Made by a program: the position numbers and the translations under genes. Shown here in pieces: positions 22,701 through 38,000 of a stretch of DNA of 64,000 nucleotides; positions within the stretch are counted from its first letter, which is position 1; every line of letters starts with the position of its first letter. Origin of the DNA: Tyto alba. Taxonomy: Eukaryota > Chordata > Aves > Strigiformes > Tytonidae. The stretch lies in the NCBI RefSeq assembly GCF_018691265.1, contig NW_024881313.1, positions 15,865,518 through 15,929,517 of the forward strand, given 5' to 3'. The notes under the pieces are model-generated. The model saw only the letters and a program-made list of their open reading frames with translations. It ran no database searches and was not told the origin of the DNA.

Positions 22701-25700
22701 TAGGGTTTGGTAAGGAAAAGCCTCGATACTTTACTAGGCAGAGGTAGACTTGCATGGCTTTGTTGACCACAGAGCCAGGATGCAGGACCAGCATGGCTAC
22801 TGCAACCCAGGCTTGTCGTAGCGGCTGTAGATTCCCTTCCTCTAAAATCCTGAGAAATGCTTAGAGCCAAAACTGGTTTCCCATGTTTGGCATTGGGGAT
22901 GGAAGAGAATTTTCTCCATAGAGTAGAAATGTCTAAATAGCAAAAAAATAATTGTAAACAGAATATTTATCATATTTTTCCATGCTACTCCTCTTGCTAA
23001 TTATGAGAGCTTTGTTTTGCATTCCTTCTCTCCAAGTCTACCGTTTCCATATTTGTACAATGAAGAGATGTGTTTTTTGCAGCACAGTTGCTTTTACAAG
23101 GATAGACAATGAAGTTAGATAAGACTTCACTGCAGGATAAAGCAAAATGAGGTGCAAGGTAAGAAGTGAAAGGAAGTCTCATTTTCGTCAGAAAAGTGAT
23201 GGAAGTGGAAGTCTCTGGACTATTGACTATAATGGAAATAAGGTCTGGAGGGCTGATCTAAATTTTTGTAAGAAAGACTGTCAAAAATAGTATGCGGAAA
23301 AGCATGGGGAAAATACAGTTAAAAGGATGATTGCTATGTGCTTAAAAGCCTCTCCTGTTCACATTTGCCCTTGTATAGAGTTCTTCTCTGTCAGGACACC
23401 TTACTCTATTTATCTTCACAAAAGAAAGTAAAAAATAGAATCTTCAAGAGTAAATCTTACTGTGAATTGCTCTAAAATGAGGTATGTTGTAGGCTTTGAA
23501 ATGTCTTTTCTAACTGGTAAGATGATTAAAGTGCTCCTCTAGCTCATCTTTCAGATAATAAGATGTAATGCTTTACTAGAGCTTTACTATATACAGTAGC
23601 TAAACCTGGCAAAAGTTGGTCCAGCACTTATGTAGCTTAGTGCTGTTCTGTTTGGGAAAAATGAAATATACGTAGACAAAGGGCAGACTTTGCCAGGAAT
23701 AAATGACATATTAGATTCAGGAAATTCCTGTGTGTAAAACTGGGAGTATTCCCTGCTGCAATATATCTGTAAAAATTCTTCTTGTGATTATAATGCTAAA
23801 TTCAGCAATATATTGTGTTCATTTTATCTCTCTTCTCCTGGTAATCAGATGAATAATTTTCTCCTAATGTTGATCATCCATCAAATAGTGAATTTGCACT
23901 CTGGGAAGGTGATACACAAACCAGAATACTATAATTCTTGCAGTGCTTGTTTTCTAACGTATATATATTTAACAGTTTTAATAGTGTTAAACCTTAAGCA
24001 AATAGAGCAAACCTGCAAAGCTGCATGTTTTTGCTTCCTGGCTCATAAATTTTTTGATAAATAGAACTTTCTTCGTATTTTCATGGGTTAGTAAATCATC
24101 AGTTTTAAAATAACCATAATTATATCAAATATAATCTATTCGAATATAATCTAATCTGGGTTATTATTTCAGACATAAGTGTCAGAAATTTTGCCATTCA
24201 AGGTCATCATTACCATACAGTAAGTAATTAAAACTCTTAATTCTTTCCTTGTTAACTTGCAGAATAGGTGCCCCCACTAATTGATTTAGGTTCAACAGTG
24301 ACCCATTCAGCTGGAAGTGTAACTCTATTCCTCAGCCTTTTTGGTATATGGATCAGTGTGGGGGAAAACCAGTAATTACGAGTATTTGCACAGTTATGCC
24401 ATGTTCAAGGTTTTATGTTCTTTTATATCCACTGAAATATAAATGATACTGTAAACTGCCCTCTGTGGTACAGCAATACTGTCATGCTACTTTTTCCCTG
24501 CTTTTGCAGCCGGGGGTCCATGCTGTTATCTCTTGGTATGCACTTGAGTACTTGATGGAGCCCATCAACTGGTTCCCGTGGCAAGGCAACCTCAGTGTGG
24601 GGGGAAGAGGCTGCGGCACATGTGACTCCCCCATCCCCATGTGCCCTGACAGAAAGACCAGCACTCGACTCTGCTCAAAGGTCCCTTGATGTGTAGAATG
24701 GCTTGGTGCTTAAAATCATGTTATACTTAGAAGGTGTCTTTTTGTAAGTGTCTTAAAATTCCCTGTCTAATCTTATAGACAGAGCATTCAGAGATACCTA
24801 CAGCAGCTCAATAACTAGCTAACTGTTTGGAAAGCAATCTGACCTTGTAGTTGTTTTGCTTTGTACTGTTTGTTAAACTGAAATGATATGGGAACATACA
24901 GAGGGAAAAGAATTTCAAAATGCAGTAGCTAGTTTTGTTTCTTTTTCCAGTCTGTGGTGACACTGATATTGGCTGCCGGCTTTATTACTGTAATGTTAAC
25001 ATGCTTAAAGGATAATCTTCTCAAAATCAGTGAGATGTTCCATCCCATCATGTGAAGCATTTCTATTTTAGGGGGTGTTTGTCTCCAGTGAATTCTGCTT
25101 CCTTCCTTACTTCCTTTTTCTGCCAAGCTAATGTTAAACTTCTAGTGTGTGACATCGTTCTTATGGATCAGCAGTATGCTGTACAATTTATTTTTGTGTA
25201 GTGCCACTCATATGGCATCTGGCAGGCCCCTGGAGAGAATGAAATGGTTACCTGTACATTGCTAGGTGCAGAGATTGTCTTGCAGGCAGGGAGAGTGAAG
25301 TAAGATGCAAGGATCGAGTGAAGCAAAAGAAACTGAACTTGAAACTTGCCAAGGCGAAGGGACTCATGTGGCAGATGAGCCTCAGCTGAGGTAGAAGAGG
25401 TGGGTGAGTAATGGGAAGGAAAAACTGAATGAGCTTCAGAGTCGGTTGTAGTCTATAACACAAACAGGATGGTCTTCAAGGCAGATGTGAAGACAGAAGT
25501 GCTCAGGCGGGAGAGAGGCATCTCCAGGTCTGGAGACTGGTGGTGGTCGGAGGGGAAGGGAGATGGTCCCTGCATGGACCAGCCGCTGCCGGGAGGGACA
25601 CTGCAAAGGCCCTGGGGAGGGAGGGGCTGCCTACCTGAACAGATGGCTTCTCTGAGGGCAAGAGGGCAAAGGGGAATGATGTGGTTAATGCTGAACAGGG

Positions 25701-28700
25701 TTTGGCAGTAGGTAGGATTTGGAGAAGTTTGCTAAATTGGCAGAGGACATTGTGAAGTGAGTGCACATGAATGCTGGTCTGTCATCATCTGCTTGCAACC
25801 CTACAGTACACAGAATAAGCACATACATGGAAAATAAATTATGTTCTTCCTGTCCATATGAATTGTTTATTAGTAATGGATGTGATGATTTAGTTTGAAT
25901 ACGTGGTCTGCCAGAAACAGGACAAGATAAGATCATGTCAGGAAGGAAGAGCTGAATATGGAATAGCTTTCTGAGCCTTAGGAAATTCAGTTTCTGGAGT
26001 GAGTACAAGCTTTCTTCAAAAAGTATTTTATCTTATTCTGAATCTAAGCTTTTTACAAAAAACATGTTTCCAGTCTTTGTGTGTGTAAATGTTAGTCATT
26101 TCAGACTATGTCCAGTGCTCCCTTCCTCCTTCAGATCTGTGGATGGTTGTGTCTATGTTGTTCTATGAGAGATCTAGTCTTGCTGGGTCCTGCCCAGCAT
26201 GGCAAACCAACTCATTACACCACAACCATTGCTGGTGTCAGCCCGTGACTGCCAGGCAAAGCATCAGCATCCTATGGGTTAATGGAGAAGGGTCTAGGGT
26301 TCAAAACTGAGACTTGAAAAGGACAAGAGAGTGGATGGTCCACCCCAGCAAACAGGGGCCAGGGTAGATTAACTGAGGCTCCAGTTTGCTTCCTGGTACC
26401 TACCGCCAGCTGAAGTGTGGAACAGAGCAGGGAGAAGGAAAGTGCTCGTTTCCCAGGTGTTTGAAAGAGAGTAGGCTGGAGGCTGTGACTTAGCAAAGCA
26501 CTGAGTTGCTCGTGTACACTCAGTGGGATTTAAGTCATTGGTTGAAGTTTAGCACAGATGTGTGTGCATTATCAAATAGAAATAGCTATGATATTAAATA
26601 TGCACTGAATTTTCAAGTGCTTTTCTGAATAGAGTTCAGGGACAATATATATAAGAATATGAATCACAGATATTGATTCTTATTCATGTATTACCTTAAC
26701 TAAAGGCTTACTTCTAGAGAATTTTTCTATTAAAAGCTAAAATAAATAATGCAGAATAAATAATGTAACTATCCGGATATAGCAGTACACTATATCCTGA
26801 TGTAGCAGTTTGCCATCAAGGGTGGTTATTTGTCTTTGCATTAATTCTTAGTTGACTTCATTTAGTTCTGAAGTTTTATTAAAATTATTTTATAAAGTTT
26901 CATAATCCTAAATAAAATAGAAGTTGCTGTTCATTCCAAAACTTTGCAGGTGTATATAGACCATTTGGTTTTTACTCTTTGTATGAAATCTAGTTGTTTT
27001 CCAGTTTTGCTGAACAAGTTGATTCTTAATGATCTAACAAACTATCAAAAGGTAACTGTGCACATATACATATATAACTAAGCTGTGTTTTTTCATTCAA
27101 AAGAGAGGCAATTTCTCCTCCTCTATCAGTTTTTCATATATCTTTCTTATATTCTGAAGAATATTTTAAATTATGCATGCATGGTTATTTAAGAGCTATA
27201 CCTTTAAACTATAAAGCATTTGTATTTAATAAACAAACCACACTATAATTTTCCAAGGAGTGTTTTTTTCCATCATGTACTTTCACATTTTCCATTTGGG
27301 AAACCTCTGTTTGGGAAGCTTTTGATGAGATGATCATCAAAGCGTGGAAAAGTGACTGTTGATTTCCAAACTGTTTCAAAGTACCTCATTGCATCCGAAT
27401 TATTGTATTGATTTTTCCTATTTATTTACTTACCCTCAGCCTTTGAAAATTTGTCCCATCCTTAGAGAGTGTTCACAGGGAAATATTCCGCTAAATAATC
27501 CTTTTAAAATCAGGCCTTAAAATTCTAACAGCACAGTTGTGTTTTCTTTAGAAAGAACAAATTATGTTTCATATGAATAGTAAGAAACTCTTCCATATGA
27601 TGCTTTAGATGTCTTTTAAGGGTTTTTGAAGAAGATGGGTCTCTAGCCTAAGAAGCATCCCACATAATTTTAGGACCAGGTGATGATTTTGGATACCTAA
27701 ATACAGGATGTACTGAAATGTGCCAATTTGCTGATATTGGTAGAGTTGCCCTGGTGTAGACTTCCCATGACATACCTAGCAGACAATTTACAAACTTAGC
27801 AAAATGTTCTATACCGTTTTAAAAGCATTCCTACTAGCACTGACTGGTTATCACCCTGGATTATCATTAAAAGGTGACTGATCTTTTCTAAGTAAAAGAA
27901 AATTTAAAAATAACTCACATATGAATTCATCTTTGGAGGAATTTCCCATATTTAATGATTGAAAACTCAGTTCTAGTGCAGATGCATCATACTGAGTTTA
28001 AATGAAACCTATTGAGTTTGGACTTTTGCAACATTAGTCAGTGCAGAATATTACATATTTTGATAGAAACAGATAAAGGAAGTGAGAAATAAAATGGAAA
28101 AGTCTAAGTGATTTTTTTTCTCTCTTTTATGTGAAGTGCTTTAATATCTATTTGAAGTGTGGTCACTATGATAAATAACTGAAGGTGTCTGTTGCTGTTT
28201 AACAATGTCAGAGAATTCCCTTCTCCCTGAAATCAATTAATTATAAACTAGAAATTTCAGTACTTTGTTCACTGTTTCTTAAGTTAGCATATTCCTAGGA
28301 GCTTTCTGTCAATGTAATTCCTAGCTGTACTGGTGCTTTTGTTTCTCTTCATCTGTGGAGCCAGGGCTCTACTGTAAGGACAGAATTCTATCACTTTTTT
28401 TTTTTTTTTTTTTTCCACATTTGATGTGGTATTTTGCATACAGCTGCAGAGTAGACAGTTACCTTTGAAAAGAACATTTGGCTGGTTTAATTTGATTAGA
28501 GCAAACCACCTCAATCATTTCTGAACTAAGACCGTTTTCATTTTAACTTGGCAGTAGGAGTTGGGAATGTACTGACTGTGCTTAGATGTTTGGGGGAGGA
28601 CTCATTTGGATACACAGCTACTGCCGAAGTGAAACAACCTTAGAGGAATTTGCCCACTCTGCTCCTTCCCATAAAAAGGGAGGGCTGTGAAGCCACTGTA

Positions 28701-31074
28701 TGTCACATTTAACTTTCACTCATGATGAGGAATGGGGGTCCTTGTGAGTGTTTCTACAAAAATTTGGAAATCTTTAATGCATAGAAATACATAATCAAAC
28801 ATTTCAAAAAAACCCCTGTGATATTAAAAACAGATATAGGATATGAAAGTCTTTTATTTATAACAAACTTAAACATCCCTAGCAACAGCATTTTGAATAG
28901 TTATAATAAAATCCAACATATAAATAGAAATACGTTGAGTTTCTCATAGATATATTGTATTAATGTTAAAATTCTATACCTTTTAGTAAGTCTAAGATTG
29001 CCACGTTCTGTCATTCTCCTAGCTTTGACTTTCTACCCCCTTCCTCATCATACAAATAAATTGTGAAGGTTTTTTATGTTGCATATTAAAGATAAAATTA
29101 GGTTCTTCAGATTTACAGTATTCTGAATTATATATGATTTTTGCTTTTCAGTTGCCTTCACTGGTGATCAAATAATTTTCCTAGAAAAACTCTTGTGGCT
29201 GTCTAGAATATCAGCGTCTCATAATAAATGATAGCCCTTCCATAAATTATAGTCAGACGGTATTCTCCAGAAAAGACAGTTCTTATCTTTAATTGCTCTG
29301 ACTTCACAGCAGTAGATCATCATATGTTCAATATTTTAACCAGAAGATTACAACTGAAGGAAGTTCTTCTGGTTATTCTTTACTATGTTCTGAAAACCAA
29401 TATGCACGGTTAATTGTTCATCTATGTGAGCAGCCTAACGCTTGCTACTAACAGGGGAATTGCATCCTCATCTTTTGACTAATCCAAGATGCAGTTGTAA
29501 ATTTAAGGCTTGAGTTTCTGCTGCTGAAGTTAATGTCCATAGAGCTACAGCAATTCAAACAGCTCTGGGTGTTCAAATCATAAATTCCTAATGTTAAGAT
29601 GAATAAAAATGCATTAAGACAGGCAAACAGTGCAGAGATGTCCCATCGAGCATGCACATTTGAGACTTTACCATTCATATTTTAGATGCTGCAACTATTG
29701 AGTTCACCAAACTGGGATATAAAAAAAGTTCTCTCATTCAGAGGTTTTTCACTGACATGATCTCAGAGTTTCTGTTGACCCGTTTCACTCCTCCTAATTA
29801 TATTCCCTTTTAGCACCACAAATAATTCCTCTCTACCCTTTGAAATATTTTATGTCTATCTCTGTGTTGTCACATAAGCAATTTGTACAATGCTGTGTTT
29901 GCCCCCGAACTCCAGGTTTCATCACAGACATGGTCGCTTCAGTGTTATGTATGTCTCCCTTCTTCAAGAGAAAATGCTTTTACAGCTACAATTAGAGAAC
30001 TTCTGATTGCTGTACAGCACTGAAAGTTTATATCTAACTTGTTAGTCACTAGCACAGCACTAGAGCCTTTATTATTGATTTCCAGGGTTCTTCAAGATGG
30101 TGAAAGTTAATGACCTGTATTATTTTTCTTTACTAGGAAGCAGGTTATAAGGTGAATCTCATTTTGCTAATTTTATCTAACAGCATACTTTGTTTATACT
30201 TGTGATCTTTACAACACAGAGATTAAGCAGCATTTGCACTTTTAATTAGTGTGTTGTTTATCCTTACATAACCTTTTAGATTGTTACTGGAGATAGGCCT
30301 ACCCACTGATCTTTGTGGTTTCCTCGCAGACATCTCTAATCAATTTGTTGCCTTAGTGTTCATCTCTGCTTTTTATAAAATGCTGAGCAACAAGTTTTGA
30401 TCAAAGCAATAATACCCATATCCAGACAGGTTTGAATCAATGACTATAGTCTGAAAATCAGAATTAAATGTCTCATTAAACTTAAAAGATTTGGCATTCT
30501 TAGAAGGGCACAGACAAGTTAGTACTTCTGCAGTACTGAGCACCTATATCTCTTCATTGCACGGAATTCCATTCATCATGTTGCCTTTGCATTTGTAACA
30601 TCATTAAAAAAAAAAAAAAAAAAAAAAAGGTTACCTGGCATTACCTAATTCTATGCTGCTTATTACTCACATTGTCTCTCTTCTTACAAAATCAAGAAGC
30701 TTTTATTACTTTTAAATTTTATTTGGTCATATTAAAACATCTCTTAGAAATGTCAGTTATTTCAAAGGCAAATCTTTATGCAGTAGTGAAAAAAGTACAA
30801 ACAGAAATGAAACTGGAAGTAAAGACCATGGCTTTCACAGAAGAGTCAGGTAACCCATTTGACTAAAAATGAAAGGTGTTTGTGGCTATAGATAAAACCC
30901 AGATAGGTAAATAATACTGTTGAGGGAATCTTTTTAGAAGAAATGTTAAGTATATTGGAATGTCCCAAATCAATAGGATATTGTGATGTCTATAAGAAAA
31001 TAATTTCAAAGTCTGTTTAATTTTCAGTAACCCAAAGTTGAAAGTGGACAAGACCATTCTGCCATCCTCTAGAT
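19750..31074. other. Intron 2, first part: no gene seen
   Basis: Mostly AT-rich unique sequence. A GC-richer patch at about 25470-25690 has no recognisable product. Also seen are a near-perfect 12-bp inverted repeat (26771-26801, one mismatch), a 20-T run (28395-28414) and a 23-A run (30606-30628). No exon-like segment with family similarity was recognised on either strand. Confidence 0.5.
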
Positions 31075-31079
31075 CAGAG

Positions 31080-32040
31080 AAAGGATATTGAGGCTATGTT
31101 GGGAGCCCTAGAGCTAAACACAGGTGGGGTCTCACAAGAGTGGAGTAGAGGGGCGAGAATCACCTACCTTGACCTACCGGCCACACTTCTCTTGATGCAG
31201 CCCAGGACACAGTTGGGTTTCTGGGCTGTGAGCCCACATTGCTGGCTCACAGTCAGTTTTCTATCTATGAATACCCCAAGTCCTTCTCCGCAGGGCTGCT
31301 CTCAATCCACTCATCACCCAGCCTGTATTTGTGCTTGAGATTGCCCTGACCCATGTGCAGGACCTTGCACTTGGCCTTGTTGAACTTCATGAGGTTTGCA
31401 CAGGCTCATCTCCCAAGCCTGTCCAGGTCCCTCTGGATGTCATCCCTTTCCTCCAGCGTGTTGACCGCACCACACAGCTTGGTGGTGTTGGCAAACTTGC
31501 TGAGGGTGCACTCATTCCCACTGTCCGTGTCACTGACAAAGATGTTAAACGGCGCTGGTCCCAGTACCAGCCCCTGAGGAAAGCCACTCGTCACTGCTCC
31601 ACTTGGACATTGAGCCGTTGACCACAACTCTTTGAGTGCGACCATACAGCCAATTGCTTACCTACCAAGTACTCCATCCATCAAATCCATGTCTCTCCAA
31701 TTTAGAGACAAGAATGTCATGTGGGACAGTGTCAAAAACGTTGCACAAGTCCAGGTAGATGACGTCAGTTGCTCTTTCCTCATCCACCAATGCTGTAACC
31801 CTGTTGTAGAAAGCCACCAAATTAGTAAGGCGCAATTTGCCCTTAGTGAAGCCATGTGAACATGAGGTTGCTCCCGACTGTCTATAGAGGGCCTCATCTG
31901 CTCAGTCTTCCTGGTTGGGTGGCCTGTACCAGACCCCCACTATAATGTCTCCTGTCCCTGCCCTCCCTTTAATCCTGACCCATAAGCTTTCAGTCAGCTA
32001 CTCATCCATCCCCAGGCAAGGTTTCATGTACTTCAGCTAC
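31080..32040 (-). mobile_element. CR1 LINE, ORF2 fragment, internally deleted and decayed
   Basis: Minus-strand translation shows CR1 reverse transcriptase: a segment equivalent to SGVPQGSVLGP followed by FNIFVSD, CTLSKFA, TKLCGAV and RDLDRL (about 31400-31640), with upstream RT sequence including HGFDGW (up to about 31860). The catalytic FADD motif is replaced by FANT, and frameshifts and stops break the frame, so the copy is dead. Beyond about 31890 the minus strand switches to the endonuclease part of CR1 ORF2 (a YRPPNQE-like segment near 31910-31935), which normally lies over 1 kb away, indicating an internal deletion. Orientation is opposite to CDK6. No function is expected. Confidence 0.88.
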
Positions 32041-35000
32041 TGTTATAGGGGAACTTACTTTTTTTACCTCTATAAGTCTATAGCATATGGATTGTCAGTA
32101 AGGGTTTGTACAAGACACTTCTTTTATCAGTTGGTAAAAATTACGTAATTTTCCTAATAGGAGATTATGGCTTTCTGTAGAATGTACCAACTTCAGACTA
32201 TTTGCTTCTAGTTTGCACTTAGTATTAAAGTACTAAGGGAAACAGGATGTATCTGGAATGGGTAGGCTTTGCCTGGTTACCCTGTACCCAGTTTTAAGCT
32301 CCAGCAGAAGCCATTTTGGTCAAAACTTTTTAATCTTTTACAAGAGGAAAAGTAACTGAAGATGTGTGTTGGAGATGGTCAGTCATGCAGCCTACAAGTG
32401 ATTTAAGGGACCTTTGAGAGATTTCTTAGTTGTAGTGTCTTTTGTGTATTTTTCTTATTTCCCTTCACTCTGACATAGTGGTCTCATGCAGTATTTGCCA
32501 CTAAGTGGGATAATTATCTCATTATTGTTAAAATTCTGATGCTACACATAGTTTCATTGACTCACATTCCTTCCAAGAAAATTACATGATTGTACAATTG
32601 CAGGTAGTTGGAAAATTCTGGTGTCTAATTTAGATTCCACTCTGAATTATTCAAGACCTGAGTGCTTGGAAAACAGTGGTACTCTGACTTTATCTATTGG
32701 AATAACTTTTATTTTATGATAAACTTTTATTTTTCCATAATCTCAAAAAATGTCAACCCACATTGCTCAGTAATAGCCTGCAAAATTAAAATCAATCAAT
32801 AATGCTAACAGATTCTGCTCCATCATTTTTTATGTTGAGTGTCTGTTGGAGCCAGTTATTTTGTAGCTTGATTTACAAAGCTTGAGAACTGTTTTTATTT
32901 ATTATGGAACCACTAAGGCAACATAACTGTAGCAAAACAAATAAGCTGCTTTTTTAAGCTGTTTGGATATGCATATTAAACATATGTGTGCATGTGTATG
33001 TGGAAAAAAAAAGACCATGCAAATTTCATGATTTGACTGCATTTATACCAGGAAGTTCAGAATTATTGTTTTGCAACATGGATGAGGATTATTAGACATG
33101 TAGGATTGCAGTTAGTTTAAGGTCTATGCCTTAAAAATGTCTAAACAGTTTTCTTTTTTAATGTTAAAAGAAAAAACTTAAAGGGAATGAGGGCAAGATA
33201 GGAAAAAAATCATCCCAAAAGCTAATTGTTTTTAAAAAGTTACATGACATTGAAAATTGGAACTTGGAACTGAAATACCATCTCACTCCTAAGTATAATA
33301 AAATAGTAAATTTTACTAAATGTATTCTGGAAAGAGTAAATGAAAATTATAAAGCCTGGTGTGAGTGGCAAAGAGCCCAGGCAATATCCAAAAGAGTAAA
33401 CATCTAATGGCTTAACCTAACTGGGGCACAGTCTGCTGCAGCAGGCAATTGTACAGGGGATGTTGATATTTAAAAGCAGCAGAAGTAATTTTTGAAAAAG
33501 ATGGGGTTTTTTCCTCCTGTGTGCAGCATAAATATATATATATTTTTAAGACTTAAGGGAATTTTCACATGATAGGATTATGTGTCTCCTTTTAATATTG
33601 ACCTTTTTAAAAAATTTTCAGATCTTGTAAAATTTAACATCACTTTGATCTTTCTTCTTTCAAGCACAAAATTGCCATCTTTAAATTGCATTATTCACTC
33701 AGTTTCAGAACTTAATCATCCCAGAGCATATCCTTTACACAAAAATATTCCAATATCATCTTGTCAGCTTTTAAATGGAGGCTCTTCTTAAAAAGGCTGT
33801 TGTGTTCTTGAAGCAATTTACCTAAAATTTTCTGAACAGACGTGATTATCATGGCATTTCTAATATATTGATCACGGTCATTTTCACAAGCCTGAAAAAG
33901 TGTTCTTGTGCTTTGTAAAGTCTAAATGCATGTCACATCTCTGCATTCTGGAGTGAAATCATGCAGACTGTACTGTGCTTAGATCAATAGTCATATACCA
34001 TAGGGGCTTGTGTACAGAGGCATTCATGGAAATGAAGACAACTGTGTCATCCTGGATTTAGCAAAAAAAAAAGAAAACCCTCCACTGTGGATGTTTCTTC
34101 CAAATGGACTTGAGACAGTTATTTCTCAGTCAAGTATTTTCATAATCCAGACACAGATTCTTATTTCAAAACATATAGATTCCAGTTGTGATGTTTGAAA
34201 ACCAAGACGTGCCTGCATGAGAAGTAGGTAGGGGAAATCACCAGAAAGTTTGACTTTTTCTTCACAGAAATTCACTTCAATTCTGTGATAACTCAGAAAG
34301 CAGCTGAATGGACCTTTATAAAACGTATGAACTAAGTCACTTCTAAGTGGAGACAGCTGGGGTCTATTTAATATCCTGTGTAAAATGGTAGAGGTCAGCT
34401 TCCTGGAATAACTTAGGAGTTTTATTTCATGAATATCCTACTGCTATAGGGACCTGGGGTGATGGTGAGGCTCTTGAACTAAAATGCACTGTAGGGAAAA
34501 GCTCCAGGGTTATAGCTCTCGTTCTAGCTCTGCATGTGGTGCAGGATGGTAGGAAGCACCTGGTGGCCTGCGGTAGCTGTGCATCCTCGTAAATGTCTGT
34601 TGCATGGGTGCTGATTAATGCAGGCAATTAGTCTCATTTTTTTTCTTCCAATCCTATATTCTTATGATTTAGGCATTGGGATACTAATTGAAAATGATCA
34701 AGAAGCGACACCTTGGACAATGGTGATTCTCAAATATACTGACAACCCTAAATACCTAGGTTATTTTGTAATTTGGGACCTCGGTTCCTAAATCATGTAA
34801 CTTCCTTCCACAGTTTTATGATTTCTTTTTTTTTCCCCCTTGCAATTAATGCAGCCTTATCTTTACTATCTAAGTGTGTACATTTCTTTAATGCGTTCCC
34901 TGTATCTATTCAGTTTAATTACTCTTGACTCCTTGAGTCTGGAATCTTATTTTCTGACTCCTGCTATTCCATTGTCTACTGGCCACATGGGTGAAAAAAA

Positions 35001-38000
35001 ATATATCCGTAGGCCAGTGCCACTGGTAAGTGTTCACACACACAGAAGTTACACAACATAGCAACTGATATAATTGGTAGTCCAGTGACACCTTAATTAA
35101 AAGCCTGTGGCGCAATGAGCATGAAAATTCATATAAAAATTGTACATGAATAATGATGTCCACTGTGATTACATACATTTCACAGTGTGAAAATTTGGCT
35201 TTTCCATGACTACATATTTAAATAGAATATAAATGGAAGCTGTAAAGAACTAAGAGCGGTAATTGTTTCTGTTAGGTGGACAAAAGATGAAAATTGAAAA
35301 AAAAAAAAAAATAATAGTAGTGTGTCACTGGAATAGGCAAGCTGACCACAGCCAGAAAAGGCTTTTGTAGACTGTGCCGATTCTGTGGGCCCTGCGTGGT
35401 GTTGCCTGTTCAGTCAGCTGTACAGAGGCTCAAGGCCATCAGCTGTGACATAAGTTTCTGTGCTGTTTCTCCAAATAGAGGTAAATAGGTTGATTGTAGG
35501 GTTGGGGATGGATTAGAGGAAATGAGGAGCAACTCCTTCAGCCCTCGATGTCTCTTGACTTACCCTTGAAATAAAAATAGTTATATTCATTAATCAGTAT
35601 ATCACTGAGAAGGGGTTAGAACAATTTCCATCTCACCTGGTGTTTTTCTGAAGTGAGAAAGAGCAGATACCTTAGGGAGTGGTGTAAGAGCAGGACAGGT
35701 CTGAAGTGATAATTCCTGGTGAATTAAGGCTTGGTAGTTTGGACACCAACTTGCTCTATGATCTTAAGTAATCTGTGTCCATAAGTCCACGCAGCATTTG
35801 CAGGCTGATGTGAGCCAGCCCTGCCTCATTCCCGGGCAGATGACTACTCGCTCTGCTGGTGCTCTGAGCCAGCTGGAAGCCGTGTAGCCATGTGAGCGCT
35901 GCCGGGCCTCAGCCATTACACTCTGCTGTCCTCAGATCTTCCTCAGCTCAGCCAGAGCTGACACTGTCTGCCTGGACGTCGCAGAGCACGCTCGCTTTTG
36001 CGTGCAGAGATTGGGTAGATTACTTTGTTTTCATTTGCCTAGATGTAAAAATGTCTCAGCGCTCCAGGAACCAGACCTTGTTGTGCAAGATTTATTGTAG
36101 TTTCCTCGTTTCTTTTAGAAATGTGAAAGATGTTGTTGAAAAACAACCAAAATATGGTTGTGTTATGTATTTATATCTGACATACACTATCATTTACAAA
36201 ATGCTGAATTTATTTCAAAACTGTCCATGCGTTAAAGTGTAGACGCTCATCTCATGCTGCTAAAAGACGCCCCAAAAGAAATAGTTGCCTTTGCCCCGAA
36301 GTAATAAAACAGTCGAATAAAATTTATTGCCAGCTCAAAATGCTACTAACACCTCATTTTCATTGCTAAACTCTGCAAATAATCTTTAATTTGTTTTCTT
36401 TTACATATGTGTGCAAGAGCTTAAAGGAAATACTTAAACTGCTGTACAGCCTGTAGAATACTTCACTCCGTGTGCATTAGTCTTTAAATGGCTGGCTCAT
36501 AGTGCCATGTAAACTGGCTGGAAAAGGAGGAAACATGTATTAGACATGTACCTGAAAAACTGGAGGAAGAAAGCACCCGAAAATCTTACAGTAATAGACA
36601 TTTTTAGTTTTCTTTTTATGTGCTATGAATTAACTTAAAATTTTTTAAAAAGACATCTTGGTAGAAGAAATGTCATGACAGTCAAGGAGCTTGTATGGCC
36701 ATGTGTGAATGACTATGAGTGGGAAAAAGAGCAGCCATGAAGTCCACATTTTTGAAAACATGTAAGGTGCAATGTCTTAAATTCTGATGAAACGTGTAAG
36801 GAATTTGCATGCTAATGGAAACGATGATCCTTTTTTATGTATTGAGTGTTTAAGAGCAATTGCCCCCTGGCTAAGTTTATTAAGCCAGAAAAATCTTGTA
36901 AATTTCTATTGAAGATTTATTAGTCCCATTTGTTTCTGTTCTGTACAACATGAATATTAAACTCAATCCTGCAAGTTTGTCACAGGTGAAACTCCCTTTC
37001 AAATTAAAGGAAATTCTGGACCTGAGCCAAAGCTAGTTAAATACACGTACTGACTTCACAAGGCTTAGGTAAAGGCTCTTGTGTGCAGAGCTTTTTAGGA
37101 TTGATCCTGGTCTGAGGGGCAGAGGCATTTTCAGTGTTATTTGGGTATTTTTGTTTTTTTGTTTTTTTGATTTTGACCACTCCCACTCTCCCATTTTAAG
37201 TTCCTCATGAGAAGAAATATTTTTAAGTATCTTCAAAAATCAATTGAACTTAGTCTGGAATCCTGCCAAGTAAAATTGCTCAGTTATAGTCCTCCTGGGA
37301 AAGAGTCATCTCTCTTAAATTCGTTTAAATTCAAGCATCTTGTCTGAATTAGTCATCTAGGCGTCTTCCATAGCAAGCAGGGATAGAGTACCCCCCACCC
37401 CAGAGTGATTCAACCGACCTACTTCTTTCCCTTGAATATACGGAGGCCTGCATGACCATTCAGACTAACCACCAAACCCCTGAGCAGCTCCATTGCATGA
37501 GTTACATCTCTTCCATGGTAGTTGAGAGGAGGACTCAGCACTCCACAAGCTCTGCTAGGCTGTTGTGTAGGTGGATGGCATTTGAACTGTCTGATGATGG
37601 GTAGCCAGACAGCTACATTCAACCGAGTTGTTAGTTTTCTTGCAAGCCTTAAATCTGCCTTCTGTATGTGCTGAATTTAAGTGTTACCTCAACTTTGTAT
37701 TCCTTTAGTTTTGCTGCTTTGGTTTTAGAATAAGTATTCCCTCACTGATTTGGGATTTTTTTTGTTGTTTTTGTTTTTTTTTTTCCTCTTATAAAGTTAT
37801 ATATTACTATCTGCCACTGAGTTGTTCTTTTAGAATGCAACTTATAAAGAGGAGTGCAATGTTTAGGTGCATAAATCTGGCTGCCTTCCAAAACCTGGTT
37901 AAATCCTGTTTGTTTTTCTTACCCATGTGAGCAATTGCCTTTGTCTTTTGATTTTTGGAAATCACCTGAGTGCTATTTACTTTTGGACAGATGATTCGCA

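Noticed and set aside
31080..32040. Endogenous retrovirus pol gene
   Set aside because: The reverse transcriptase motifs and adjoining endonuclease-type segment are those of CR1 LINE ORF2, not a retroviral pol, and no LTRs flank it.
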